Assembly (NCBI GenBank): GCA_947451385.1
Contig: CANFYZ010000029.1
Location: 1 to 41,519, forward strand
Direction of reading: 5' to 3'
DNA: 41,519 bases
DNA from: Comamonadaceae bacterium
Lineage (GTDB): Bacteria > Pseudomonadota > Gammaproteobacteria > Burkholderiales > Burkholderiaceae_C
In this document: piece after piece, positions 8,113-14,804 of the stretch
Position numbering within the stretch: the stretch's first letter is position 1
Layout of the letters: each line of letters begins with the position of its first letter
Notes under the pieces: generated by a model
Databases searched by the model: none
Seen by the model: only the letters and a program-made list of their open reading frames with translations
What the model was told of the DNA's origin: nothing
Translations under genes and position numbers: made by a program

Positions 8113-9144
8113 TTATTTAGTGTACTGCTTGATCAAGTCGGTGGCGGTTTGCAGCATGCCTTTGCCGTCCATGCCTTTACCCGTCATTTCAGCGACCCAA
8201 GCATCGTCCAGAGAGTCGGTGGCTTTCTTCCACTTTTCCAACTCTGCTTTGGGAATGATGCTGATTTTCTGATTGGCAGATGCCTCAAAGACTTTCTTGC
8301 TCGGAACATCTTGGCCGGCTTGGGTTTTGCCCAAGAAGGCTGAGAACTCTCGACCCGAGTTTTTGTCGATGACGGCTTTCAAGTCAGCAGGCAGCGAGTC
8401 GTACTTGGCCTTGTTCATGGGCACCACGAACACGGTGGTGTACAACGCGTTGTAGCTGCGGTCGGTCTCGGCGGTGAAGTTGGTCAACTCGTTGACCTTC
8501 AAGCCAGGCGCGACTTCATAGGGAATCACCGCACCATCAATGACCCCTTTGGACAGGGCTTCGGGCACTTGCGGCACGGGCATGGCCACTGGGGTGGCAC
8601 CCATCATGGCGACCATCTTGTTCACCTGACGCGTGGGGGCGCGCACTTTCATGCCTTTCAAGTCGGCCATGGTGGTGACCGCTTTCGACTTGGAAAAAAT
8701 GTTGCCTGGGCCGTGCACGTGCACCGCCAGCATTTTCACGTCCTTGAAGTCATCTTGGGCATACTTTTGCGCGAAATCCCACGCGGCGCGGCTGGTGGCT
8801 TCGGCGTTGGTCATCATGAAGGGCAACTCAAAGACCTCCAGTTTGGCCAGCTTGGGCGTGTAGGCCTGCAGTGTCCAGGCCACGTCGATCACGCCGTCAC
8901 GGGCTTGCTCATACAACTGAAGCGGGGTGCCGCCCAATTGCATGGCCGGAAAGATGTCGCACTTGAGTTGATCTTTGGAATCACGCGCGAGGTTTTTGCA
9001 CCATTCGCCCAGCATGGTGGTGTGCTGAATCGACTGAGGGCCCAAGAAGTGATGCACTTTGAGTGTCACGGTCTGAGCTTGTACACCCCAGGCAGCACAG
9101 GCCAGACCTATGCTCAGGGCAGAGCGTTTCAAAAATGGCTTCAT
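8113..9144 (-). CDS. dctP: TRAP transporter solute-binding protein (DctP family)
   Basis: This is the periplasmic receptor that captures the solute and delivers it to DctQM. The 343-residue protein begins with a Sec signal peptide, MKPFLKRSALSIGLACAAWG, with likely cleavage after VQA. Family features are the early VHHFLGPQS region and the central MKVRAPTRQVNKMVAMMGA segment, where the conserved Arg that grips the ligand carboxylate is expected. VPEALSKGVIDGAVIPYE follows it. The start at 9144 was chosen over the longer frame to 9204 because GGAGA lies 5 bases upstream and the signal peptide then starts correctly. A TetR-type palindrome lies about 55 bases upstream. The ligand is not identifiable from sequence. 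Confidence 0.92.
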   Translation of the reverse strand: MKPFLKRSALSIGLACAAWGVQAQTVTLKVHHFLGPQSIQHTTMLGEWCKNLARDSKDQLKCDIFPAMQLGGTPLQLYEQARDGVIDVAWTLQAYTPKLAKLEVFELPFMMTNAEATSRAAWDFAQKYAQDDFKDVKMLAVHVHGPGNIFSKSKAVTTMADLKGMKVRAPTRQVNKMVAMMGATPVAMPVPQVPEALSKGVIDGAVIPYEVAPGLKVNELTNFTAETDRSYNALYTTVFVVPMNKAKYDSLPADLKAVIDKNSGREFSAFLGKTQAGQDVPSKKVFEASANQKISIIPKAELEKWKKATDSLDDAWVAEMTGKGMDGKGMLQTATDLIKQYTK

Positions 9145-9199
9145 AAAATCTCCGAGTAGGGAAAATTGAATTGAAAGAATCAATCTGGGAGGATCATAA

Positions 9200-9217
9200 A
9201 CCAACCGATCGGTCGGT
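9200..9217. promoter_or_regulatory. TetR-type palindromic operator upstream of dctP
   Basis: ACCAACCGA followed directly by TCGGTCGGT forms an 18-bp inverted repeat with one mismatch, around a perfect ACCGATCGGT core. The form (A-C-C-N-A-C-C-G-N-T-C-G-G-T-N-G-G-T-like) is common for TetR-family repressors. It lies in the only gap between the FAH-family gene and dctP, where a dctP promoter is expected. No TetR gene is present in the window, so the regulator would act from elsewhere. Confidence 0.55.
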
Positions 9218-9241
9218 TAATTGGTACTTACCCAAGTCAAA

Positions 9242-9937
9242 TCAGACGACTTTGACGCTCAGCGAGCCCAATCCTGCGACATGACCCGTCAAGGTGTCGC
9301 CAGGCACCACGGCGGCCACACCTTCGGGTGTCCCGGTATAGATCAAATCTCCGGGTTGCAACTCCCAGGCTGCAGACAGGTGTTCAATGGTTTCTGCAAT
9401 GTTCCAAATCAACTTTGAAATCGTGCTGATCTGTCGGACTTGCCCGTTGACATGCAAGGCGATTTCAGCCTGCGCGACATCGCCGGCCTGAGCGACCGGC
9501 GTGATGGGGCCGATCGGAGCGGAATGGTCAAAAGCTTTGCCAATGCACCATGGGCGCCCTTGCTTCTTCATTTCATTTTGCAAATCGCGACGCGTCATGT
9601 CCATGCCCACGGCATAGCCGTAGATGTGCTTCATGGCGTCCGCGGCTTTGATATTTTTACCGCCTGTGCCAATCGCCACCACCAGTTCGATCTCGTGGTG
9701 GAAGTTTTGCGTCAAGCTGGGGTAGGGCTGCGCACCGGTTTGCCCCTCGGGCACCACAATCAGCGCGTCGGCAGGTTTCAAAAAGAAAAACGGGGGTTCA
9801 CGGCCGGTGAACCCCATCTCTTTGGCGTGTTCCTCGTAATTGCGGCCCACACAATAAATACGGTGCACTGGGAATTGGGCAGTTTCACCGACGACAGGGA
9901 CCGCCACGGTGGCGGGAGGGTTGAAAAGGAAATTCAT
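9242..9937 (-). CDS. Fumarylacetoacetate hydrolase family protein, fumarylpyruvate hydrolase-like
   Basis: Enzymes of this family hydrolyse a C-C bond in acylpyruvates; the closest look is to fumarylpyruvate hydrolase (NagK type) of the gentisate pathway. The short-form protein has 231 residues. Motifs are IYCVGRNYEEHAKEMG near residue 28, PPFFFLKPADALI, the metal-binding pair HHEIELVVAIG, and the C-terminal LQPGDLIYTGTPEGV. The glutamates after HHE and the later aspartate are the expected Mg2+/Mn2+ ligands. No other gentisate-pathway gene is in view, so an acylpyruvase or oxaloacetate decarboxylase role of the FAHD1 type is also possible. It diverges from a MarR regulator across a 90-base region with inverted repeats, and is followed by the TRAP genes. 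Confidence 0.85.
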   Translation of the reverse strand: MNFLFNPPATVAVPVVGETAQFPVHRIYCVGRNYEEHAKEMGFTGREPPFFFLKPADALIVVPEGQTGAQPYPSLTQNFHHEIELVVAIGTGGKNIKAADAMKHIYGYAVGMDMTRRDLQNEMKKQGRPWCIGKAFDHSAPIGPITPVAQAGDVAQAEIALHVNGQVRQISTISKLIWNIAETIEHLSAAWELQPGDLIYTGTPEGVAAVVPGDTLTGHVAGLGSLSVKVV

Positions 9938-9975
9938 GGATCGTCCGCTGAGTCAATTAAGACTCTCCACTTTAA

Positions 9976-10018
9976 CCTTTTCAGCCGTGCTTTTGAAAAG
10001 GCTTTGAAGGTTCTTTAA
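9976..10018. promoter_or_regulatory. Overlapping inverted repeats between the FAH gene and marR (candidate MarR operator)
   Basis: Two palindromes lie in the divergent gap. CCTTTTCA (9976-9983) pairs perfectly with TGAAAAGG (9994-10001). TTGAAG (10004-10009) and CTTTAA (10013-10018), separated by three bases, form a 5-of-6 inverted repeat with the spacing common for MarR proteins. The position next to a divergent marR gene suggests autoregulation and control of the FAH gene; no binding data can be seen. Confidence 0.4.
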
Positions 10019-10027
10019 ACTCGACAA

Positions 10028-10465
10028 ATGTCTCAAAGTTATGATTTTGCCCACGCGCCCGGTCACCTGATTCGCCGGGCGCAGCAGGTAGCGGTCGCGC
10101 TGTTTGCCGACCACCTGGCGGCTTTCGATGTCACCCCAGTTCAATTTGCGATCATGAATGCGCTGATCGACACGCCGGGCACCGACCAGGTCTCCTTGGC
10201 GGCACGCGTGGCTTTGGATGCGGCCACGTCCGGCTCGGTGATCAGTCGCTTGGAAGCCAAAGGCTGGGTTCGCCGTGAAGCCTCGCCTCAAGATCGCCGC
10301 CGCAAATTACTCTGGCTGACTCCCAAAGGCCAAAAAGCGGTCGTGGCCATGGCGCCCCTGGCCTCGGAGGTGCAGTCCTTGATACTGCAACCCCTGACCG
10401 CCCCAGAGCAACAACAGTTTTTAGACTTGCTGGCCAAGTTGGTTAACGCACAAAGCGGCGATTGA
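10028..10465 (+). CDS. MarR family transcriptional regulator
   Basis: This is a winged-helix repressor or activator that usually responds to an aromatic or phenolic ligand. The 145-residue protein has the normal length. It shows the family order: N-terminal dimerisation helix, VTPVQFAIMNALIDTPGTDQ, recognition-helix region ALDAATSGSVISRLEAKGWV, and the wing SPQDRRRKLLWLTPKG with the signature D-R-R. Its gene diverges from the fumarylpyruvate-hydrolase-like gene, so the likely targets are itself and that gene, with an aromatic-acid breakdown product as inducer; this is inference from arrangement. The ribosome site before ATG 10028 is weak. A terminator-like hairpin follows about 100 bases after the stop. 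Confidence 0.92.
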   Translation: MSQSYDFAHAPGHLIRRAQQVAVALFADHLAAFDVTPVQFAIMNALIDTPGTDQVSLAARVALDAATSGSVISRLEAKGWVRREASPQDRRRKLLWLTPKGQKAVVAMAPLASEVQSLILQPLTAPEQQQFLDLLAKLVNAQSGD

Positions 10466-10470
10466 ACAGG

Positions 10471-10510
10471 CGCGAACAAACGCGATCAGACGCGAATAGA
10501 CGCACAATTT
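10471..10510 (+). repeat. Four tandem degenerate 10-bp repeats
   Basis: Four consecutive units of exactly 10 bases follow the marR stop: CGCGAACAAA, CGCGATCAGA, CGCGAATAGA and CGCACAATTT. The first three share CGCGA and a trailing A; the fourth keeps CGC. The 10-base period matches about one helical turn. The last units overlap the left arm of the adjacent stem-loop. Function unknown. Confidence 0.5.
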
Positions 10511-10522
10511 GTTGCGTCTATT
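10495..10522. other. 10-bp-stem inverted repeat upstream of the OmpA-like gene
   Basis: AATAGACGCA (10495-10504) and TGCGTCTATT (10513-10522) are perfect reverse complements separated by 8 bases. No T-run follows, so this is not a simple terminator. It may be a protein-binding site or an mRNA 3' structure for marR. Confidence 0.5.
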
Positions 10523-10561
10523 GATCTTGCTCACATTCGCTTCCTGTCCTTGAAGTGGATG

Positions 10562-10593
10562 CGCCGGTACATTTACCGGGCGTATTCTTTTTT
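10562..10593 (+). terminator. Terminator-like hairpin upstream of the OmpA-like gene
   Basis: CGCCGGTA and TACCGGGCG (one bulged G) form a hairpin with a CATT loop, followed by TATTC and six T residues (10588-10593). It fits an intrinsic terminator for the preceding marR transcript. It ends only 18 bases before the GTG start of the lipoprotein gene, so it could also sit in that gene's leader. Confidence 0.55.
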
Positions 10594-10611
10594 AACTTCA
10601 AGGAGCCTTTT

Positions 10612-11268
10612 GTGATTCAAAAAAACCCAAAAAATACCCCGGTTGTGCTCTCGCTGTGTGTGCTGAGCGTCTTGATGGCCGGTTGCGCCAATCCCACGAG
10701 CGAGCAAAAGGGTGCAGCGACGGGGGCCGGTTTAGGCGCTTTGGCAGGGGTGTTGCTGGGGGACAGCCGCCAGTCCGCTGCCATCGGTGCGGCTGTGGGG
10801 GCCTTGGGGGGCTATGTCTGGTCCAAGAACATGGAGGACAAAAAGCAAGCCATGGAGAAAGCCACAGCGGGCACAGGCGTGGTCGTCACACAAACTCAAG
10901 ACAATCAGCTCAAGCTGAACATTCCCAGCGACATTTCATTCGATTCAGGCCGTTACAACATCAAGCCCAACTTGCAACCGGTGTTGGATCAGTTTGCGCA
11001 AGGCCTGAACAGCCAACTCAACACCGAGGTTCGGATTGTGGGTCACACCGACAGCACCGGGTCGGATGCCGTGAACAACCCTTTGTCTGTCAACCGCGCT
11101 GAAAGTGCCCGTGATTATTTGGTCTCCAGAGGGGTCGATGGGCGCCGCATTGCCATCGAAGGCCATGGCGCCAAACAACCCTTGGCCGACAACACGACCG
11201 AAGTCGGTCGGGCGAAAAACCGCCGCATCGAAATTTACCTGGCCGAGCGTCAAGCCAGTAAATCCTGA
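10612..11268 (+). CDS. OmpA-family lipoprotein with glycine-zipper domain
   Basis: This is an outer-membrane-anchored protein that binds peptidoglycan through a C-terminal OmpA domain. The GTG at 10612 is chosen because AAGGAG lies 6 bases upstream; the longer frame starts inside the terminator. The 218-residue product has a signal peptide with lipobox LMAGC, so the lipidated cysteine is residue 25 and, with Ala at +2, outer-membrane sorting is expected. Residues about 32-70 form a glycine-zipper segment (GAATGAGLGALAGVLLG, then IGAAVGALGGYVW). The OmpA domain contains FDSGRYNIKPN, VGHTDSTGSDAVN and the terminal NRRIEIYL motif. It resembles the YiaD/Pal-like lipoproteins of betaproteobacteria. 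Single-gene unit; a 7-bp hairpin (11282-11306) lies just past its stop. Confidence 0.9.
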   Translation: MIQKNPKNTPVVLSLCVLSVLMAGCANPTSEQKGAATGAGLGALAGVLLGDSRQSAAIGAAVGALGGYVWSKNMEDKKQAMEKATAGTGVVVTQTQDNQLKLNIPSDISFDSGRYNIKPNLQPVLDQFAQGLNSQLNTEVRIVGHTDSTGSDAVNNPLSVNRAESARDYLVSRGVDGRRIAIEGHGAKQPLADNTTEVGRAKNRRIEIYLAERQASKS

Positions 11269-11317
11269 GTGTCTTTGGCGTGGACCTGGGTGTGGCGCTC
11301 AGGTCCGGGCCCCGCAT

Positions 11318-11620
11318 TCAGGCCGATTTGAGTGCCAATTCAAAATGCTCGACCACGGGCGGCGCCGCAAAAAATGGTCCCACGATGGCGCGCCATTCAG
11401 TGAACAGCGGCGACTGACGAAAGCCCACGGTGTGGTCTTCTAAGGTGTCCCAAAAAATTTGCAAGACATAACGCTCCGGACTTTCAATGCCGCGGTTGAC
11501 CTTGGCGCCTTGAAAGCCTTTGGCCTTGGCGGCCACAGTGTCCAGCCCCCGTGCGATGGCTTCTTCGAAGGCGGCTTGTTGACCCGGGGCTATGCGAATA
11601 TCAGCGAGTTCAAGAATCAT
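11318..11620 (-). CDS. Antibiotic biosynthesis monooxygenase (ABM) domain protein
   Basis: A small 100-residue single-domain protein of the ABM/dimeric alpha-beta-barrel fold, in which two subunits form a barrel. Visible hallmarks are the opening strand MILELADIRIAPGQQAAFEE, the middle strand RYVLQIFWDTLEDHTVGFR with the family's W and H, and FTEWRAIVGPFFAAPP. Members range from quinone- or heme-active monooxygenases to proteins without known activity, so only the fold is assigned. The start at 11620 has GGAAG 7 bases upstream and begins the first strand; the longer frame to 11656 adds 12 residues without family match. It is convergent with the OmpA-like gene and divergent from the ZntB-type gene. 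Confidence 0.8.
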   Translation of the reverse strand: MILELADIRIAPGQQAAFEEAIARGLDTVAAKAKGFQGAKVNRGIESPERYVLQIFWDTLEDHTVGFRQSPLFTEWRAIVGPFFAAPPVVEHFELALKSA

Positions 11621-11713
11621 GGTGGACTTCCAGTTCAAAAACTCAATTATCACCACCCTCCCGAGGGGCGCTTGTCATCAAAGCCGCTCCCCGCTGTCAG
11701 ATAATTCACAGCC

Positions 11714-11733
11714 GGGCTGAATCGGTTCAGCCC
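11714..11733 (+). other. Stem-loop in the leader of the ZntB/CorA gene
   Basis: GGGCTGAA and TTCAGCCC form a perfect 8-bp stem around a TCGG tetraloop, ending 23 bases before the start codon at 11757. It has no T-run. It could be a 5' structure affecting translation or an operator; nothing else supports either role. Confidence 0.35.
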
Positions 11734-11756
11734 ATGTGGTGAGGCGAGGTGGATTC

Positions 11757-12860
11757 ATGAGAGTTTTTTCGATCGCAAGCGGTTCTGTCACAGAGTCTGA
11801 TCAGTGGCCTTTGACACTGCCCGAAGACGGCTATGTCTGGATGGCTTTTTCCAGACGTGAATTTGAAGTCGTGCAAAGCCAGGTGCAGTCCACTTTAGAG
11901 GCCTTGTGTCAAGCCACGTTGTTAGATTTGCATGTTCAAGATGTCCTGAACAACCAGTTGCCCTCCCATTTTGATTTCACCTCGGATTACAACTTGCTGG
12001 TTTTTCGCCGCTTGGCGACCGGGCAAAGTGAATCCGATTTGTCCAGACCTGGCGAAATTCTGCACCGCATGAGTGACCGGGGCGGGCCCACTGTGTTGCG
12101 CCGTATCGATACCAGTCCCGTGGCCTTTGTGGTCTTTGATCGGGTGGTGGTGACCGTGCATCCCGCCGATTGCGCCATCCGAGAAAGTTTTGCTGCCCGC
12201 TTGTTGCATGCGGTCGACCTGTCTGCCCATCAACAGATGAACCGGATTCCCGCCAGTCCCGCCGACCTGATGCTGCGCGTCGTCAGTCAAATGGTGGACG
12301 GCTATTTGAATCTGCGCCGTGAACTGACGCGCCAATTGGACCACTGGCAAAGTGAGTTGTTGAATCCCAACACCCGCTTTAACAACTGGAGCGCGCTGCT
12401 CGATGCCCGTTTGTCCTTGCATTATCTGGACGAAATTTGCGAGGACCAGCGCGCCGCCATCCAAGACTGGACAGACGCTTTGAACGATCTGCCGCTGAAT
12501 CCTGACGACCACCCCCGCGCTCTAGAGTTGCTCAAGGTGCGAAGCCGCGATGTGTTGGAACACATAGAACGTGTGGTCCACCATGTCCAGCGACTTGAGC
12601 AAAGCGCCGAGACGGCGGTGCAGATGCACTTCAATGCGCAAAGCAACCGCACCAACGACATCATGCGCACGCTGACCGTGTTAACCGCGATATTTTTGCC
12701 GCTGAATTTGATCACCGGCTTTTTCGGCATGAATTTTGAAAACTTTCCATTCCTGCACGATGAAGCTGGCCTTCTTTTGACCGAGCTCGGCATGTTGGCC
12801 CTGGGGTTGGGCTTGCCCATTTATTTCTGGCGCAAACGCTACCTTGGGCAGAGCCGTTAG
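11757..12860 (+). CDS. zntB: ZntB/CorA-family divalent metal transporter
   Basis: This is an inner-membrane pentameric channel for divalent metal ions (Zn2+, Mg2+ or Co2+). The 367-residue protein has a long cytoplasmic N-terminal domain, then a helical stalk (about residues 190-300). Two C-terminal membrane helices follow: TLTVLTAIFLPLNLITGFFG, then the GMN signature (GMNFENFPF) and LLTELGMLALGLGLPIYFW. The GMN motif at the pore mouth defines the CorA superfamily; the loop after it resembles ZntB more than classical CorA, but ion choice is not certain. The ATG at 11757 follows GAGGTGG; a start 7 codons earlier is less likely. The stop overlaps that of ppk2 by 4 bases (convergent). Confidence 0.85.
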   Translation: MRVFSIASGSVTESDQWPLTLPEDGYVWMAFSRREFEVVQSQVQSTLEALCQATLLDLHVQDVLNNQLPSHFDFTSDYNLLVFRRLATGQSESDLSRPGEILHRMSDRGGPTVLRRIDTSPVAFVVFDRVVVTVHPADCAIRESFAARLLHAVDLSAHQQMNRIPASPADLMLRVVSQMVDGYLNLRRELTRQLDHWQSELLNPNTRFNNWSALLDARLSLHYLDEICEDQRAAIQDWTDALNDLPLNPDDHPRALELLKVRSRDVLEHIERVVHHVQRLEQSAETAVQMHFNAQSNRTNDIMRTLTVLTAIFLPLNLITGFFGMNFENFPFLHDEAGLLLTELGMLALGLGLPIYFWRKRYLGQSR

Positions 12861-13774
12861 TATTTTTCCGGGACGATCATGTCATCAGGCACCGGGTGCC
12901 TGATGTAGTCCGGATTGCGCACGCGGGCAGGCAACTGCACACCATCATGATCGATTTCATGGTAGTCAAAATGACCTAAAAGGTGGTCGATACAGTTGAG
13001 ACGGGCCCGTTTTTTGTCCACCGCTTGGACCACCCACCATGGCGCTTCTGGGATGTGCGTGCGCTCGATCATGGTTTCTTTGGCGCGTGTGTAATCTTCC
13101 CAGCGGCGGCGGCTCTCTAAGTCCATCGGGCTCAATTTCCACTGCTTCAATGGATCGTGAATGCGGCCCAAGAACCGCGCATGCTGTTCATCGTCGGTGA
13201 TCGAGAACCAATACTTGATCAAGGTGATGCCACTGCGCACCAGCATTTTTTCAAACTCTGGCACGGTGCGGAAGAACTCTTCGTACTCCTCGTCGTTGCA
13301 AAAGCCCATCACCCGCTCGACGCCCGCACGGTTGTACCAACTGCGGTCAAACAAGACAATCTCGCCCGCAGCGGGCAGGTGCGCCACATAGCGCTGGAAA
13401 TACCACTGGGTGCGCTCACGGTCGTTCGGCGCCGGAAGGGCCGCTACCCGGCATACCCGCGGATTCAGGCGCTGGGTAATGCGTTTGATCACCCCCCCTT
13501 TGCCGGCGGCATCACGGCCTTCAAACAAAATGACCACGCGCTGACGGTTGGCCACCACCCAGTCTTGTAATTTGACCAATTCACCTTGCAAACGCAGCAA
13601 CTCCCGGAAGTAATGCGCGCGAGACGCCCGGCTGGCACCCAAGTGCTCGCTGCCTGATTCCGACAAGCGATCGTCCAGCTCCATTTCGAATTCTTCGTCC
13701 AGCGTGTCCAGCAGGTCTTCACGCAAGCGGCGAATTTGATCGTCCTCGAGATGCTGTGGCTTGGGTTGGTTCAT
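12857..13774 (-). CDS. ppk2: Polyphosphate kinase 2
   Basis: PPK2 transfers phosphate between polyphosphate and nucleotides, usually making NTP from polyP. The 305-residue one-domain form shows Walker A (EGRDAAGKGG, residues 85-94), the lid-adjacent RTQWYFQRYVAHLPAAGEI, and Walker B LFDRSWYNRAGVERVMGF (D143). An acidic N-terminal extension of about 55 residues precedes the kinase fold. AAGGAG lies 7 bases before ATG 13774. A tandem PhoB-box-like array on this strand starts 36 bases upstream, so phosphate starvation probably induces it. It sits divergent to olsB and close to ppk1, sixA and ppx, giving a polyP module. Class (ADP- or AMP-using) cannot be assigned confidently; a single-domain enzyme of this size suggests class I. 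Confidence 0.94.
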   Translation of the reverse strand: MNQPKPQHLEDDQIRRLREDLLDTLDEEFEMELDDRLSESGSEHLGASRASRAHYFRELLRLQGELVKLQDWVVANRQRVVILFEGRDAAGKGGVIKRITQRLNPRVCRVAALPAPNDRERTQWYFQRYVAHLPAAGEIVLFDRSWYNRAGVERVMGFCNDEEYEEFFRTVPEFEKMLVRSGITLIKYWFSITDDEQHARFLGRIHDPLKQWKLSPMDLESRRRWEDYTRAKETMIERTHIPEAPWWVVQAVDKKRARLNCIDHLLGHFDYHEIDHDGVQLPARVRNPDYIRHPVPDDMIVPEKY

Positions 13775-13809
13775 GGCGCACTCCTTGGCAAGGATTCTCA
13801 GTGGCTTAT

Positions 13810-13838
13810 GTGACTTGGGTGTGACAAATGGATGTCAA
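13810..13838 (-). promoter_or_regulatory. Tandem PhoB-box array for ppk2
   Basis: Reading the minus strand, TTGACAT (13838-13832), TTGTCAC (13827-13821) and AAGTCAC (13816-13810) are spaced by exactly 4 bases, giving the 11-bp period of PhoB half-sites (consensus CTGTCAT/CTGTCAC). The array ends 36 bases before the ppk2 start codon. Confidence 0.75.
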
Positions 13839-13863
13839 TTGAAGGATGCGGCATTTCATTTAT

Positions 13864-13892
13864 TTGTCATATCAATGCCACGGTCATGTCAC
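13864..13892 (+). promoter_or_regulatory. Tandem PhoB-box array for olsB
   Basis: On the plus strand TTGTCAT (13864-13870), ATGCCAC (13875-13881) and ATGTCAC (13886-13892) repeat with an 11-bp period. The outer two match the PhoB half-site at 6/7 and 5/7 positions. They point toward olsB, which starts 70 bases downstream, and lie back-to-back with the ppk2 array. Confidence 0.65.
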
Positions 13893-13962
13893 GCCTGCGC
13901 GGGATGATTCAGGTCGGTAACACAACAGAACTTGAACTGATTGAACACCGAAGGAGCCCCGG

Positions 13963-14802
13963 ATGAATGAAATTCCAAGCCAAACCCTGACCCTTTCGCC
14001 CCTCATGTTGCCCAGCGTATCTGCTCGACGGGCCGACACCCCAGAAATTTCAATCCCGACGCCCCCCGCCGTGCGCGGCGGCATCCGGGTCTCGTGGGCC
14101 AAGCATGAAGACGAAGTCCGGGCCGCTCAAAAGCTCAGATTTGATGTGTTTGCGGGTGAAATGGGGGCGCGCTTGCCTTGTAAGGTCGCGGGGCATGACA
14201 TTGATTTATTTGATGACTATTGCGAGCACTTGCTGGTTCGGGACGAGACCACCGAACAAGTGATTGGCACTTACCGCGTATTGACGCCAGCCCAAGCGCA
14301 ACGTGCCGGCGGCACCTACAGCGATACCGAGTTTGATTTGACCCGCTTGAGAAGCATTCGCTCCCGCATGGTGGAGTTGGGTCGCAGCTGTGTGCACCCC
14401 GATCATCGCCATGGCGGCGTGATTCTGGCACTCTGGGGTGCCTTGTTCGAATTCATGAACCGCAACCAGTTGGACACCATGATCGGTTGTGCCAGCATTC
14501 CCATGCTGCACAACGGCATGGTCTCTGGCGATGTGGCTGCCAGTATCTGGTCCCAGCTGAGTGCCACCCACATGGCTTCGGTTGAGTTTCATGTGCGTCC
14601 TCGTCTGCCCTTGCCGGTGGAGCAACTGGACCGGCATTTGCCGGTCGATCCCCCCGCGCTGATCAAAGGCTATTTGCGCTTAGGCGCCAAGGTGTTGGGC
14701 GCGCCGGCCTGGGACCCGGACTTCAACTCGGCCGACCTGCCCATGATGATGCGGGTGGCTGACATGCCGGTGCGTTACCGCAAACACTTCAACGGAGTTT
14801 GA
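13963..14802 (+). CDS. olsB: OlsB-type ornithine N-acyltransferase (GNAT/hemolysin-like fold)
   Basis: OlsB makes lyso-ornithine lipid from ornithine and a 3-hydroxyacyl-ACP, the first step to phosphorus-free ornithine lipids. The 279-residue protein belongs to the acyltransferase family once called hemolysin-like. Motifs include QKLRFDVFAGEMGA (about 56-69), DYCEHLLVRDE, RSRMVELGRSCVHPDHRHGG and the IGCASIPMLHNG segment. It begins with a disordered, Pro-rich stretch of about 40 residues. AAGGAG lies 6 bases before ATG 13963. It is preceded by PhoB-like repeats and followed 2 bases later by a PlcP-like metallophosphoesterase, so a role in replacing phospholipids under phosphate limitation is likely. 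The second enzyme, OlsA, is not in the window. Confidence 0.85.
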   Translation: MNEIPSQTLTLSPLMLPSVSARRADTPEISIPTPPAVRGGIRVSWAKHEDEVRAAQKLRFDVFAGEMGARLPCKVAGHDIDLFDDYCEHLLVRDETTEQVIGTYRVLTPAQAQRAGGTYSDTEFDLTRLRSIRSRMVELGRSCVHPDHRHGGVILALWGALFEFMNRNQLDTMIGCASIPMLHNGMVSGDVAASIWSQLSATHMASVEFHVRPRLPLPVEQLDRHLPVDPPALIKGYLRLGAKVLGAPAWDPDFNSADLPMMMRVADMPVRYRKHFNGV

Positions 14803-14804
14803 AC

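Noticed and set aside
10471..10522. Short repeats considered as a CRISPR remnant
   Set aside because: Units are 10 bases and directly adjacent with no spacers; no cas genes are nearby.
11282..11306. 7-bp hairpin GGACCTG/CAGGTCC between the convergent OmpA-like and ABM genes, considered as a terminator
   Set aside because: No T-run on either strand; it may be a 3' structure but cannot be called a terminator with confidence.
11672..11700. TTGTCAT and CTGTCAG, 22 bases apart, upstream of the ZntB/CorA gene, resembling PhoB half-sites
   Set aside because: The half-site expected between them (GCCGCTC) does not match and the gene has no phosphate link beyond sitting next to ppk2; too weak to call.
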